DNA from: an uncultured Alphaproteobacteria bacterium | Lineage (GTDB): Bacteria > Pseudomonadota > Alphaproteobacteria > SP197 | Assembly: GCA_938048755.1 (NCBI GenBank) | Contig: CALIUG010000055.1 | Location: forward strand, 1-38,139 | Direction of reading: 5' to 3' | DNA: 38,139 nucleotides | Part shown: positions 17,792 to 28,121 of the stretch, piece by piece | Layout of the letters: each line of letters opens with the position of its first letter | How positions within the stretch are numbered: position 1 is the first letter of the stretch | Notes under the pieces: generated by a model | Databases searched by the model: none | Told to the model about the DNA's origin: nothing | The model's input: the letters and a program-made list of their open reading frames with translations, nothing else | Position numbers and translations under genes: made by a program

Positions 17792-19870
17792 TCAAGCTTT
17801 GCGAATCAGGGCATCAACGGCAATCACGCCCTGGTCTTCGGGCAGGACAAACAGCGGATTGACGTCAAGCTCGGCCAGGCTGTCACGATTGGCTTCGGCG
17901 TAGCGTGCGACGGCCATGACGGCTGCGACCAAGGCTTCCTTGTCCCCCTTGGGTCCGCCACGGAATCCGTCGAGCAGTCTGGCGATCTTCAGGCGTTCGA
18001 TGGCGTCGCGAACATCATCCTCGTGAAGCGGCAGCAACAGGCTCACGGCGTCCTTGTAGAGCTCAACCAGAACGCCGCCCGCGCCAACCACCAGCACAGG
18101 ACCGAAATCGTCGGTGCGGGTGATGCCCACGATCATCTCTGCCACAGGTTTGGGTGCCATGGGTTCGATCAGGACCTCTGTGGCACCCAGACGTGCGGCC
18201 ATGTCGTCGGCAGCGCTGGAAACCTCTTCAGCCGTCTTCAGGTTGAGTGCGACACCGCCCACATCGGTCTTATGCAGGATGGTATCGGACAGCACCTTCA
18301 GCGCCACGGGGTAGCCGATTTCTTCGGCTGCATTTGCTGCCTGGGCGACCGCGACGGGACGCCCGTCCGGCACGGGCAGGCCATGGGCTTTCAGGGCCTG
18401 CTTGCCGTTCCATTCGTTCATGGCCCTGATGTCGCCGCCAATGGGCTCTATTGGAGGCAGTGTGAGATCATTGCGTGACTCGCGCGCCATGAGATTCGCG
18501 CGTCGTTCACCGAACAGGCAGGTTCGCGCAACCGCCAGAACACCTTCCCGAATGCCCTGCAACGCCGCGGCGCCACCCTGATGCATCATCTTGCGTTGCG
18601 CGACGTTGGAGTTTTCCGGCATGACGCAGGTCATGGCACTGGGCGTACCGGTTGCCTTGGCAGAGTCGCGCAAGGCCTCCATGACTGCCGTGGTGCCCCA
18701 GTCCGGTGCACCCGGTCGTCCGCTATCGACCACCAAGAGGCCGGCATCGGCGCTTTCAAGCAGCACCGGAAACATCTGCGAGAGGACCTCGTAGTTCCCC
18801 CAGTTGGTTGTGTTGTAGTCCAGCGGGTTGGTGATGTTGGCAAAGACCTGCATGTGCGGGCGCAATGCGTCGTATTGGGCCTGTGTTGGCTGCGGCAGCT
18901 CGACGCCCAGAGGTTCCAGGAGATCGGCGACCGTTTCGTTGTCGCCGCCTGAACATGTGAAGACGGCCAGTTTCCGGCCCTGGGGTACGCCTGTGTAGGT
19001 GATGTACTTTGCCGTCTCCAGCAAATCGACCGGTGTGGAAACGCGGATGATGCCCAGCCTGTCAAAGAGCGCCTGATAGAGTTCGTCGTCGCCTGCCAGG
19101 GAGGCGGTATGACTCATCGCCATCTTGGCACCCAGCGCCGAAACGCCGGACTTCATGGCGATGATCGGTTTGCCGACTTCCAGTGCGCGCAGAGCGACCT
19201 GACTGAAACGCGCAAGATCGGGAATCCCTTCGACAAAGAGGGCAAAACACGTGATCGCCGGATCGTCGACAAGGACATCAATGTAGTCGGAGATATCGAG
19301 AACGCTCTGGTTACCGCAGGAAATGACATACGCCAGCGGTGCCGAACGGTCGTTGTTGGCAATGTTGATGCAGAGATTGCCGCTCTGGGCGATGAAGGCG
19401 CAGCCGCGATCCAGACGTTCACCTGCGGCCGGCATGGCAAGCAGTGGCACGCCGTGCAGGTAGTTGATGACGCCGTAACAGTTGGGCCCGACCACCGCGA
19501 GGTCACCGGCGGAATCCTTCAGTTCCGCTTCCAGATCGTGGCCGATACCGCCCACTTCCGAGTATCCCGCCGCGTAACAGATCGCGCCGCCCGCGCCCAT
19601 GTCACGCAGTCTTGGAATCAGGTCATTGGTAAGCTCGCGATTCACGGAGACAAAGACCGCATCCGGCGCGCCTGGCAGGTCATCAATCGTGTCGAAACAG
19701 GGATGGTCCGCCAGCGTATTGAGCTTGGGATTAACGACCCAGACATCACCATCAAAGCCCATGGCGCGGTTGGAGCGCAGCGTGTTCTCCAGAAACGATC
19801 CGCCGATGTAGCAGACGCTTCGGGGATTCAGAGCGCGTTCGAGATTACGGCGACGTTTGTCCGTGAGCAT
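17792..19870 (-). CDS. Acyl-CoA synthetase (NDP-forming)/acetate-CoA ligase family protein, tandem paralog
   Basis: Colinear with 15704..17782 along its length and also 692 aa; same MSHTASLAG and DTILHKTDVGGVAL motifs. Confidence 0.92.
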   Translation of the reverse strand: MLTDKRRRNLERALNPRSVCYIGGSFLENTLRSNRAMGFDGDVWVVNPKLNTLADHPCFDTIDDLPGAPDAVFVSVNRELTNDLIPRLRDMGAGGAICYAAGYSEVGGIGHDLEAELKDSAGDLAVVGPNCYGVINYLHGVPLLAMPAAGERLDRGCAFIAQSGNLCINIANNDRSAPLAYVISCGNQSVLDISDYIDVLVDDPAITCFALFVEGIPDLARFSQVALRALEVGKPIIAMKSGVSALGAKMAMSHTASLAGDDELYQALFDRLGIIRVSTPVDLLETAKYITYTGVPQGRKLAVFTCSGGDNETVADLLEPLGVELPQPTQAQYDALRPHMQVFANITNPLDYNTTNWGNYEVLSQMFPVLLESADAGLLVVDSGRPGAPDWGTTAVMEALRDSAKATGTPSAMTCVMPENSNVAQRKMMHQGGAAALQGIREGVLAVARTCLFGERRANLMARESRNDLTLPPIEPIGGDIRAMNEWNGKQALKAHGLPVPDGRPVAVAQAANAAEEIGYPVALKVLSDTILHKTDVGGVALNLKTAEEVSSAADDMAARLGATEVLIEPMAPKPVAEMIVGITRTDDFGPVLVVGAGGVLVELYKDAVSLLLPLHEDDVRDAIERLKIARLLDGFRGGPKGDKEALVAAVMAVARYAEANRDSLAELDVNPLFVLPEDQGVIAVDALIRKA

Positions 19871-19914
19871 GGGCCGTGCCCTTCTTGTGTTTGCTTGCTT
19901 GTCCCTGGACCTAG

Positions 19915-21081
19915 TTACGCGTTCTGCTCATGCGGGCGCAACAGGTCACGGCTGATGATATGGCGCTGGATTTCACTGGTGCCTTCCCAGATGCGATGAA
20001 CCCGAGCGTCGCGCCAGTAGCGCTGAATGGGCAACTCCATCATCAGGCCCATACCACCAAAGATCTGTACTGCGTGATCCGTGGCCCGGCCCAGCATTTC
20101 GCTGGCGAAGAGCTTGCAGGTGCTGGTGTCCAGACGCGTGCAGGTGCCCTGATCCAGTTTCCAGGCGGCGTTCAGGGTCATCAGTTCCGCCGCCCGCAGT
20201 TCGGTTGCGACGTCGGCGATCTTGAAGCTCACACCCTGGAAACGACTGATTGTCTGGCCGAACGCCTTGCGCGATGCTGCCCAGTCGTTGGTCATGGCAA
20301 GAACGCGCCGGGTCTGGCCCACGCAATAGGCGGCCATGGCGATGCGTCCGGCATAAAGCCACTCGTTGGCCAGGTCGAAACCCTGACCTTCTTCACCCAG
20401 GATCTGGCTTTCGTGGACCCGCACGTTGTCGAAGGTCAGATCGGTCGGGTTGTAGCCCCGTGTGCACACGGCCTCCATCTTGCGCACGTCGAAGCCCGGC
20501 GTGCCCTTGTCGACCAGGAAACTGGTGATGCGCTTCTGCTTGCCACGCGGCGTTTCGTCTTCGCCGGTCACGCACATGACGATGAAGAAATCGGCCAGGT
20601 CACCTTCACTGATGAAGTGCTTGCGCCCGTTGATCACCCAGTGCTTGCCGTCCTTCACCGCGCGGGTCTTGATGTTGCGCGCATCCGATCCGGCATCGGG
20701 CTCGGTGAGAGCAAAGGCCTCGGCCCGTTCGCCGCGCAGGGCGGGGTTGAGGTATCGCTCGACCTGTTCGCCCCGGCATTTGGTCAGGATGTAGGTCGGG
20801 CCACCCGTGCAGACCGTGAGGCCTGATGATGCCTGGGCAAACTCGAAGGTGAGCAGGGTCTGGGTAACGTGATCCAGGCCCAGTCCGCCCCACTCCTCGG
20901 GCAGATGGCGCAGATAGAGGCCCGCCTCGATGGACTTGCGTCGGATGTCCTTCTCAAGTTCTTCGGGCACATAACCCAGCTCTTCTATCCTGTCCTCGTG
21001 CGGGCGAATCTCCTTTTCGATAAAGGCGCGCACGGAATCGATCAGCATCACCTGTTCGTTGGAAGGCGTGAAATCAAGCAT
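19915..21081 (-). CDS. Acyl-CoA dehydrogenase family protein
   Basis: AFALTEPDAGSDARNIKTRA, KHFISEGDLADFF, IFGGMGLMMELPIQRYWRDARVHRIWEGTSEIQRHII. Start at MLDFTPSNEQ (21081), overlapping the upstream gene's stop. Confidence 0.95.
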   Translation of the reverse strand: MLDFTPSNEQVMLIDSVRAFIEKEIRPHEDRIEELGYVPEELEKDIRRKSIEAGLYLRHLPEEWGGLGLDHVTQTLLTFEFAQASSGLTVCTGGPTYILTKCRGEQVERYLNPALRGERAEAFALTEPDAGSDARNIKTRAVKDGKHWVINGRKHFISEGDLADFFIVMCVTGEDETPRGKQKRITSFLVDKGTPGFDVRKMEAVCTRGYNPTDLTFDNVRVHESQILGEEGQGFDLANEWLYAGRIAMAAYCVGQTRRVLAMTNDWAASRKAFGQTISRFQGVSFKIADVATELRAAELMTLNAAWKLDQGTCTRLDTSTCKLFASEMLGRATDHAVQIFGGMGLMMELPIQRYWRDARVHRIWEGTSEIQRHIISRDLLRPHEQNA

Positions 21082-22250
21082 CAGGAAGCCTCCAGCGGAC
21101 GCAGGATCGAACGGGATATGATGTGGCGCTGCACTTCGCTGGTGCCTTCCCAGATGCGCTCGATCCGGGCATCCCGCCACAGGCGCCCGATCGGGAAATC
21201 GCTCATCATGCCCATGCCGCCATGAACCTGGACAGCTTCATCGGTCACCCGGCCCAGCATTTCACTGGCATAGAGTTTGGCCATGGCCGCGTCGGCATCG
21301 CTCAGGGTTCCCTGATCCAGGCGCCATGCAGCGTCATAGGTGAGCCATTCGGCTGCCTGGAGTTCGGTTTCCATATCGGCGAGCTTGAAGCTCACGCCCT
21401 GAAAACGCCCGATCGTCTGACCGAACTGCTTGCGGCTCGCTGCCCATTCCAGGCTCATGTCCAGCGCCCGGCGCGCCTTGCCACAACAATTGGCGGCAAC
21501 CATCACGCGCCCCGGCACCAGCCACTCACCGGCAACGTCAAAGCCGGTGCCTTCTTCCCCTAGGATTTGCGAGGAAGGCACGCGGCATTCATCGAAATAG
21601 AGGTTGTTGACGTTGTGGCCCGGGTTGCCGATGGGATTGGAGCCAGGTTCGACCACGAAACCCTTCGTGCCCTTGTCGACCAGAAAGGCCGTGATGCGAC
21701 TGCGCTTGCCACGTGGTGTCTCGTTCTCTCCGGTTACGGCAAACACCACGGCAAAATCGGCTCGGTCCGCATTGGAGATGAAGTGCTTCTGGCCGGTGAT
21801 GACCCAGTCATCACCATCCCTGCGTGCGCGCGTTCTGATGCTCATGGCGTCAGACCCTGCGCCGGGCTCGGTGAGCGCAAAGCAGTCGAGCTTCTCGCCT
21901 CTTACGACGGGGTCCAGATAGACCGCGCGTTGATCTTCGGTACAGGCACACAGGATCAGGCTGCCGCCCATGATGCAGGAGATCAGGCCCCAAGTCGTGA
22001 CGCCCAGTTCCTGGGACATCAGCGCATAGGTTACGTTGTCGATGCCGCCACCGCCGACATCTTCAGGGAAATGCGCGTTCCAGAAACCCAGATCCAACGA
22101 CTTGGCGCGGATTGCCTCCTCGATCTCGGGAGCAACATCGCCGGCGGCATAAACAGTGTCTTCGTGGGGATAGACCTCTTCACGGATAAAGGCGCGCAGG
22201 CTGTCGCGCACCATGGTCTGTTCTCCAGTCAGTCCGAAATCGTATGCCAT
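21081..22250 (-). CDS. Acyl-CoA dehydrogenase family protein
   Basis: FALTEPGAGSDAMSIRTRA, VHGGMGMMSDFPIGRLWRDARIERIWEGTSEVQRHII. Confidence 0.95.
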   Translation of the reverse strand: MAYDFGLTGEQTMVRDSLRAFIREEVYPHEDTVYAAGDVAPEIEEAIRAKSLDLGFWNAHFPEDVGGGGIDNVTYALMSQELGVTTWGLISCIMGGSLILCACTEDQRAVYLDPVVRGEKLDCFALTEPGAGSDAMSIRTRARRDGDDWVITGQKHFISNADRADFAVVFAVTGENETPRGKRSRITAFLVDKGTKGFVVEPGSNPIGNPGHNVNNLYFDECRVPSSQILGEEGTGFDVAGEWLVPGRVMVAANCCGKARRALDMSLEWAASRKQFGQTIGRFQGVSFKLADMETELQAAEWLTYDAAWRLDQGTLSDADAAMAKLYASEMLGRVTDEAVQVHGGMGMMSDFPIGRLWRDARIERIWEGTSEVQRHIISRSILRPLEAS

Positions 22251-22253
22251 GGT

Positions 22254-23036
22254 CTAGTGGCCCTTGAAGTGCGGTTCGCGCTTCTCGACGGCTGCAGCCA
22301 GCGCTTCCCTATGATCCTCTGTCTTGCCGCAGATTGCGCCGGCCTTCTGCTCCTCGATCAGCTGTTCGGCCAGGGACCGGTTTGATGCGTTGTCCATCAG
22401 ACCCTTGGTCAGGCGGAGTGCGACGCTGGGGCCTGAGCCGATCTGCTGGGCGAAGGCCATCGTGGCTTCTTCGAGGTGTTCACCGGCATGCACCTCGCTG
22501 ACCAGGCCGGTCTGACGGGCCTGTTCCGCCGACCAGATGTCGCCGGTAAAGGCGAAACGTTTGGCCGCTTCCAGGCCCATCAGGCGCGGCATGAGCCAGC
22601 TTCCGCCGGCATCGGGATTGAAGCCGACCCATGTGTAGGCACAGCGGAACTTCGCTTCGGCCGCAGCAAAGCGGAAATCACAGGCCAGAGCCATGTCCAG
22701 CCCGGCGCCGACCGCGGCACCGTTGATCATGGCAATGGTCGGGACAGTCAGGCCATGGATCGCCAGAACAAGGGCATGCATTTCCCCGACCCAGTCGTAA
22801 CCCTCCGGCACGCCCGTTTCCTTCAGCGCAGACCATTCCTTCACATCGGCACCGGCACAGAATCCCTTGCCGTTTCCGGTCAGGACCAGACAGCGTACCT
22901 GGTCGGTTTCAGCGGCGGCGATTTCTGACTGCAGCGCCTTGAGCAGCGCCATGTTGAGGGCATTGCGGGCATCGGGCCGGTTCATGCGCACGATGCGCAC
23001 CTTGCCGATCTCCTTGCGTTCGACCAGATCTGACAT
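22254..23036 (-). CDS. Enoyl-CoA hydratase/isomerase family protein
   Basis: GNGKGFCAGADVKEW, PTIAMINGAAVGAGLDMALACDFR. Start taken at MSDLVERKEIG (23036). Confidence 0.93.
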   Translation of the reverse strand: MSDLVERKEIGKVRIVRMNRPDARNALNMALLKALQSEIAAAETDQVRCLVLTGNGKGFCAGADVKEWSALKETGVPEGYDWVGEMHALVLAIHGLTVPTIAMINGAAVGAGLDMALACDFRFAAAEAKFRCAYTWVGFNPDAGGSWLMPRLMGLEAAKRFAFTGDIWSAEQARQTGLVSEVHAGEHLEEATMAFAQQIGSGPSVALRLTKGLMDNASNRSLAEQLIEEQKAGAICGKTEDHREALAAAVEKREPHFKGH

Positions 23037-23215
23037 GTTGCGCCTTTGATTCGCGTGTTGGCAGGATTGCAGGCAGGAACCTAGCATCCCTGAGCTGCGT
23101 TCTTGCAAGCGCGATGTGTGTTTGACAGTCGCTCAGCATCAACGAGGCAGAATTCGCTTGGTACGAAGTTGAGATTTTCTGGCGCTCGTAACAGGTGATC
23201 CGCTGACCATGGAGT

Positions 23216-23656
23216 TCATTGATCGGCGCTGACAATGCGGTCACTGCCCGTCAGATGGAGGTGAAGGCTGCGCTCTCTGGGGCGATCGCGGTGCTCGAAG
23301 AGAAAAATGCCCTGCCAGGTTCCCAGGGCCAGACGTCCCTGGATGAGTGGAATGGAAAGGTGCGTCTGGGTGAGCGCTGCGCGGATGTGTGCGGGCATGT
23401 CGTCAGGCCCTTCCTGTGCATGCTGATAATGTGATGCCTGTGGTGCCAGAGTTGCGAAGAAATTCTCCAGGTCCACGCATACGTCGGGATCGGCATTCTC
23501 CTGAATCAGCAGCGAAGCCGAGGTGTGCGGCAGAAAAAGGGTGAGTAGCCCCTCCTTCTGCGGCTGCTGAACGCACCAATTCTCGACCAGGCCGGTGATC
23601 TCATGCAGCCCTGGACCAGATATGTCCAAGCGCAGCGTAGTGATTGCAAAGCTCAA
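23216..23656 (-). CDS. YjbQ family protein (UPF0047)
   Basis: GLLTLFLPHTSASLLIQENADPDVCVDLENFF...LALGTWQGIFLFEHRDRPRERSLHLHLTG. Confidence 0.93.
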   Translation of the reverse strand: MSFAITTLRLDISGPGLHEITGLVENWCVQQPQKEGLLTLFLPHTSASLLIQENADPDVCVDLENFFATLAPQASHYQHAQEGPDDMPAHIRAALTQTHLSIPLIQGRLALGTWQGIFLFEHRDRPRERSLHLHLTGSDRIVSADQ

Positions 23657-23836
23657 TTTTCGCCTCCCAAGTCTCTGTCTGTTTCATCATGGTTCACATC
23701 TGTTAACGCAAGACGCAAATGGTGCGCCCAATTGTCAAATTGACAGTACATTTGCGGCATTGATTAGGCGTCCGGAAAGACTTATGGCACCATGTCTGAG
23801 GGATCACGTGGAGCGTGCTTTGCCCGTACTGAACTT

Positions 23837-24217
23837 ATGCGCTTGTTAGTATTTCTTGCGCTGGTTGGTGCTGTCGTTTTTGGTGGGGGTTACTATGCCC
23901 TGACCGCGGTTGGCCTGATCGGTGCCGAATGTCCGGCGGTGTCGCGGTCTGCGAATCAGATTGTGATCGAAAACCGGCTGCCAATTCCGCTGCGCGTGCG
24001 ACTGCATGACGCAACGACGGAAGATATTCGCGTCGAAGCACAACAGTGCATTCTGGTTGATATCAACCGCCTCAAGATCAGCGTCGAGACCTGGGAACTC
24101 GACAGCGGCGCAATTCCGAACTGTGTGGCAAATCTTCTGCCCGCCCAGCGCCTTTCGCTCTATGAACGTTCGGGCCTGGTTTACTGTGATGTCGGTCGTG
24201 CTGAGCTGACCGGCTAA
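23837..24217 (+). CDS. Hypothetical membrane-anchored/secreted small protein
   Basis: MRLLVFLALVGAVVFGGGYYALTAVGLIG hydrophobic N-terminus, soluble Cys-containing C-terminus. Start could be 23792. Confidence 0.6.
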   Translation: MRLLVFLALVGAVVFGGGYYALTAVGLIGAECPAVSRSANQIVIENRLPIPLRVRLHDATTEDIRVEAQQCILVDINRLKISVETWELDSGAIPNCVANLLPAQRLSLYERSGLVYCDVGRAELTG

Positions 24218-24229
24218 CCGAAAACCACT

Positions 24230-25486
24230 TCAACGCCGAGACATGCGGGCCAGATCGCGATCCATCTGATTGCGGATCGCCAGCTTTGCCGACAGACTCG
24301 ACATGCGCGGGACCTGGACATACTTGCGTTGTTTCTCGTTGGGTACGGCTGCGTGCCGCGTCATCCGGTAGAGGGCGAAGGTGGTCAGCGCCGCCATCAC
24401 GACCGCGGGAAACCAGAAGTAGCCCGAGGGGCCAAGCAACTGCATGGCACCACCGGCTGCTGCTGGGCCAGCCATCCCGCCAATACCGTTGGCAAGCAAC
24501 AGGCCGCTTGAGGCCGCGACCATCTGATTGGGCTTGAGATGGTCGTTGGTATGGGCAACCGACAGCGAATAGATAGGAATGGCGAGGCCACCGACAACAG
24601 CGACCGCGACCATCTGCATGGTTGGATTGTCGGCTCCGATCGTAGCGGCGCCAGCGGCACAGATCGCGCCGACAATGGCGACGCCTGTCAGCACCTGCCT
24701 GCGATCGAACCGGTCGCTCAAGCGTCCGATGGGCCATTGCAGGATCGCACCACCGACGATGGAGGCCGAAGCAAACAGCGAGATGTTGTCGAGCGGCATA
24801 CCGATGGACCCTGCATAGACTGAAGCAAGCCAGACCAGGGCGCCCGAAGTCGCGCCGTTGGCCAGACATCCCGCGATCCCCAAAGGCGAGATCTTTGCCA
24901 ACTCCCGTATGCTCAACCGCTCCTGTTCCTCGAACTTCGGTGCGGAATAGGTCGTCAGCGACACCGGAACCATGGCGAGCGAAACCATGACCGAGGCCGC
25001 GATGAAGAGGTCGAACCCCGAGGGATTGCCGATGTTCAGCAGAAGAGGCCCCATCGCCATCGATCCGGTCATGACGATCATGTAGACCGAGAGCAACTGA
25101 CCCCGTGTCTCGTTTGTCGAACGGTCGTTGAGCCAGCTTTCGGCAACAATGAAGAGGCCGATATAGCAAAAGCCGGTCATGGCGCGCAGGCCGGTCCAGA
25201 CCAGCGGATCGACGAACACCGAGTGGATCAACGCAACGGCAGAAGCGATGGAAGCCAGGACGCCGAACACCCGGATGTGGCCCACGCTTTTGACCAGCCG
25301 GGGAACAATGACAAAGCCCAGCAGGAACCCCGCGAAGTAACTCGACATGACAACGCCGGTCATCAGGGCCGAAAACCCGTCCTCCGCAGCGCGCACACCC
25401 AAAAGAGAACCTTGCAAGCCGCTGCCGGCCATCAGCAATGCGATGCCGACGAGCAGGGCCCAGACAGAAGAGATGGCAGCAAACAT
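24230..25486 (-). CDS. MFS transporter (YcaD-like)
   Basis: 12-helix-type hydrophobicity; SSYFAGFLLGFVIVPRLVKSVGHIRVFG, RAMTGFCYIGLFIVAESWLNDRSTNETRGQLLSVYMI. Confidence 0.93.
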   Translation of the reverse strand: MFAAISSVWALLVGIALLMAGSGLQGSLLGVRAAEDGFSALMTGVVMSSYFAGFLLGFVIVPRLVKSVGHIRVFGVLASIASAVALIHSVFVDPLVWTGLRAMTGFCYIGLFIVAESWLNDRSTNETRGQLLSVYMIVMTGSMAMGPLLLNIGNPSGFDLFIAASVMVSLAMVPVSLTTYSAPKFEEQERLSIRELAKISPLGIAGCLANGATSGALVWLASVYAGSIGMPLDNISLFASASIVGGAILQWPIGRLSDRFDRRQVLTGVAIVGAICAAGAATIGADNPTMQMVAVAVVGGLAIPIYSLSVAHTNDHLKPNQMVAASSGLLLANGIGGMAGPAAAGGAMQLLGPSGYFWFPAVVMAALTTFALYRMTRHAAVPNEKQRKYVQVPRMSSLSAKLAIRNQMDRDLARMSRR

Positions 25487-25642
25487 GGCGGGTCATCCAG
25501 TTAGAGCGGATTCACATGTTCTGGAACAAGCGCGCGCCTATGCAGCAAAATCCGAAGCGACGCTATCTAATCATGAACGAAATCCCATGCACGGGAAGCA
25601 TGGGGGTATGCACAATTGAGATGGTTCTGTTTTGTGGACTCG

Positions 25643-26398
25643 TCAGATGCCGACAATGGTATCGCCACCGTTGGGGCTGATGCACTGCCCGGTAATGAAA
25701 CTCGCCTTTTCTGAGGCAAGATAGACGACCGCATGGCACATCTCTTCGGGCTGAGCCCAGCGCCCCATGGGGATCAGCTTTGCGCGGTCGTCGATGTAGT
25801 CCTGGCCCTTGACGAGGGTCATGTCGGTCAGCACGCATCCCGGCGCCACGGCGTTCACACGGATGTTCCAGGGTGCGAACTCCTTGGCCCATGCCTTGGT
25901 CAGACCCAGCAGTGCGGCCTTGGCGCCACAATACTGTGCATCGCTGTCATGGCCGGTCATGCCCCAGATCGACGAGATGTTGACGATGGCACCGGATTTG
26001 CGCGCCTTCATGCCGGGGACGACGGCCTGGGTGGCGAAAAACGCGCCCTTCACATGCACATCCATGGTGCGGTCGAAGGTTTCTTCGCTGACCTCTTCCA
26101 ACTTGCCGCCCAGGCCGATGCCGGCATTGTTGACCAGCACGTCGATATGTCCGAAATGCGCTTCCGCCTGCCTGATCTTTTGCTGGGTGTCGGTGACATC
26201 GGAGATATCGCTGACGATGGTGAAGACCTCTGTGCCCTTGGCTTTCACCTGATCGCTGGCATCGCGGGCAAGATCCGCATCGATGTCGTGGATCACGACA
26301 GAAGCGCCCTGTTCGGCCATCATCATGGCATCCACCAGTCCCATGCCGCGCCCGGACCCGGTGATCAGCACAACCTTGCCTTCGAAATCCTTGCTCAT
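25643..26398 (-). CDS. SDR family oxidoreductase
   Basis: VLITGSGRGMGLVDA, NNAGIGLGG, YCGAKAALLGLT, ASFITGQCISPNGGDTIVGI. Start at MSKDFEGK. Confidence 0.94.
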   Translation of the reverse strand: MSKDFEGKVVLITGSGRGMGLVDAMMMAEQGASVVIHDIDADLARDASDQVKAKGTEVFTIVSDISDVTDTQQKIRQAEAHFGHIDVLVNNAGIGLGGKLEEVSEETFDRTMDVHVKGAFFATQAVVPGMKARKSGAIVNISSIWGMTGHDSDAQYCGAKAALLGLTKAWAKEFAPWNIRVNAVAPGCVLTDMTLVKGQDYIDDRAKLIPMGRWAQPEEMCHAVVYLASEKASFITGQCISPNGGDTIVGI

Positions 26399-26408
26399 CT
26401 CATTCTCC

Positions 26409-28118
26409 TCATCGCAGGAAGTAGGTGCGGCCAAGGGCCACATGTCTGACCGGTTCGGTCGTTGCCAGTTCGCCGTCCGCAAAGACCTCGAAGGTCTGAG
26501 GATCGACGCGGATATCCGGCAGGGTGTCGTTACGCACCATGTCGGCCTTGGTAAGTCTGCGTGTGCCGGCTACCGGCAGCATCGGTTTGGAAACGCTCCA
26601 GCGCCCGGCCATGTCGGCATCGACAGCGCTGGGGTGGACGAAAAAGGCTGAAAGCGTGTCTGGCGCACTGCCGCAGGCAGGCCAGCTTTCGCGATAGATG
26701 TTGGGTTCGGTCAGCGAGAGCGAACCCGAGGCATCGCCCTGCGGGCTCCAGATCTGCGCGCCGCCCTTGATGACCTGGCTTGCCTTCACACCGAAGAACT
26801 TCGGATTCCACAGCACGATATCGGCCATCTTGCCGACTTCCAGGCTGCCGACATGATCAGAAACCCCGAATGTGATGGCAGGGTTGATCGTATACTTGGC
26901 GAGATAACGCAGGATGCGGGCATTGTCGGCATTGTCGAAGGGCTCGCCATCGAGTGCGCCGCGCTCGTCCTTCATCTTGGATGCCAGACGCCACATGCCG
27001 GCAATCACGTCCATGACGCGTCCCATGCCTTCGGCATCGGACCCGGCCATGGAGATGGCGCCCAGGTCATGGAGCACATCCTCGGCCGCCATGGATTGAT
27101 GCCGCAGCCTGCTCTCGGCAAAGGCCACATCCTCGGGGATGTCACCGCGCAGGGTGTGGCACAGCATCATCATGTCCATGTGTTCCTCGAACGCGTTCAG
27201 CGTGAACGGGTTGGTCGGTGTCGTGGAACTGGGCAGGCAATGGGCCTCGCCATTGCAACGGATGATGTCGGGCGCGTGGCCGCCGCCTGCTCCTTCGGTG
27301 TGGTACATGTGGATCGCGCGTCCGGCGATGGCCTCCATGGTCGATTCATAGAACCCGGCTTCGTTCATGGAATCGGTGTGAAGTTGCACCTGGAAATCAT
27401 GCTCGTCGGCGACTGACAGGCAGGCGTCGATGACCGCAGGCATTGCGCCCAGGTCTTCATGGATCTTCACGCCGATCACGCCCGATGAGAGTTGCTCAAC
27501 AATGGTCTCTGGCGTGCTGGCACCGCCACGGCTGAAGAGGCCGAAGTTCAGCGGGAAGGCTTCCAGGGCCTTCAGCATCTTGGCATTGGCCCAGTCACCG
27601 CCACTGTCGATGGACCAGCAGCCGGGATAACCACCGCCGATCAGCGTCGTCAGGCCCGACGAGAGTGCGTGGCGCAGTTCTGCGGGCTGGCCGTAATGAC
27701 TGTGCACATCGATGCCGCCTGGTGTGGCGATCAGCCCCTGGCCGCTGAAGTGTTTGGTGCCCGGGCCTACCACCATGCCCGGCGTCACGCCTGCCATGAC
27801 AGCAGGATTGCCCGCCTTGCCGATAGCCGTGATACGACCATTCCGGATGCCGATATCGCCTTTGAAGATGCCCTGGACCGGGCACATGATGACAACGTTG
27901 AAGATCGCCACTTCCAGCGCGCCGTCGGCCAGGGTTTTTGACCCGTCGATGCCGTTGCCGTCGCGCAGGCTCTTGCCGACTCCGGTGATGCCTTCCTCGC
28001 CATAGGTTTCGTGATCGTGTTCGATACGCGCCAGCAGGCTGGTATCGCCCAGACGGATGCGGTCACCGGTCGTGGGTCCATACATCTCGGCATAACGTGC
28101 GCGGCTCATGGTGCTCAT
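26409..28118 (-). CDS. ureC: Urease subunit alpha
   Basis: GGIDVHSH (HxH), GVKIHED (carbamylated Lys), LHTDSMNE, YHTEGAGGGHAPD, MLCHTLRGDIPEDVAFAESR, AGSDAEGMGR: Ni-site and flap residues present. Confidence 0.95.
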   Translation of the reverse strand: MSTMSRARYAEMYGPTTGDRIRLGDTSLLARIEHDHETYGEEGITGVGKSLRDGNGIDGSKTLADGALEVAIFNVVIMCPVQGIFKGDIGIRNGRITAIGKAGNPAVMAGVTPGMVVGPGTKHFSGQGLIATPGGIDVHSHYGQPAELRHALSSGLTTLIGGGYPGCWSIDSGGDWANAKMLKALEAFPLNFGLFSRGGASTPETIVEQLSSGVIGVKIHEDLGAMPAVIDACLSVADEHDFQVQLHTDSMNEAGFYESTMEAIAGRAIHMYHTEGAGGGHAPDIIRCNGEAHCLPSSTTPTNPFTLNAFEEHMDMMMLCHTLRGDIPEDVAFAESRLRHQSMAAEDVLHDLGAISMAGSDAEGMGRVMDVIAGMWRLASKMKDERGALDGEPFDNADNARILRYLAKYTINPAITFGVSDHVGSLEVGKMADIVLWNPKFFGVKASQVIKGGAQIWSPQGDASGSLSLTEPNIYRESWPACGSAPDTLSAFFVHPSAVDADMAGRWSVSKPMLPVAGTRRLTKADMVRNDTLPDIRVDPQTFEVFADGELATTEPVRHVALGRTYFLR

Positions 28119-28121
28119 GGT

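Noticed and set aside
17297-18478. 393-aa plus-strand ORF
   Set aside because: Antisense shadow spanning two acyl-CoA ligase genes; no motifs.
24078-25496. 472-aa minus-strand ORF
   Set aside because: Alternate frame over the MFS transporter; Arg/Cys/His-rich with no hydrophobic periodicity, unlike the real transporter frame.
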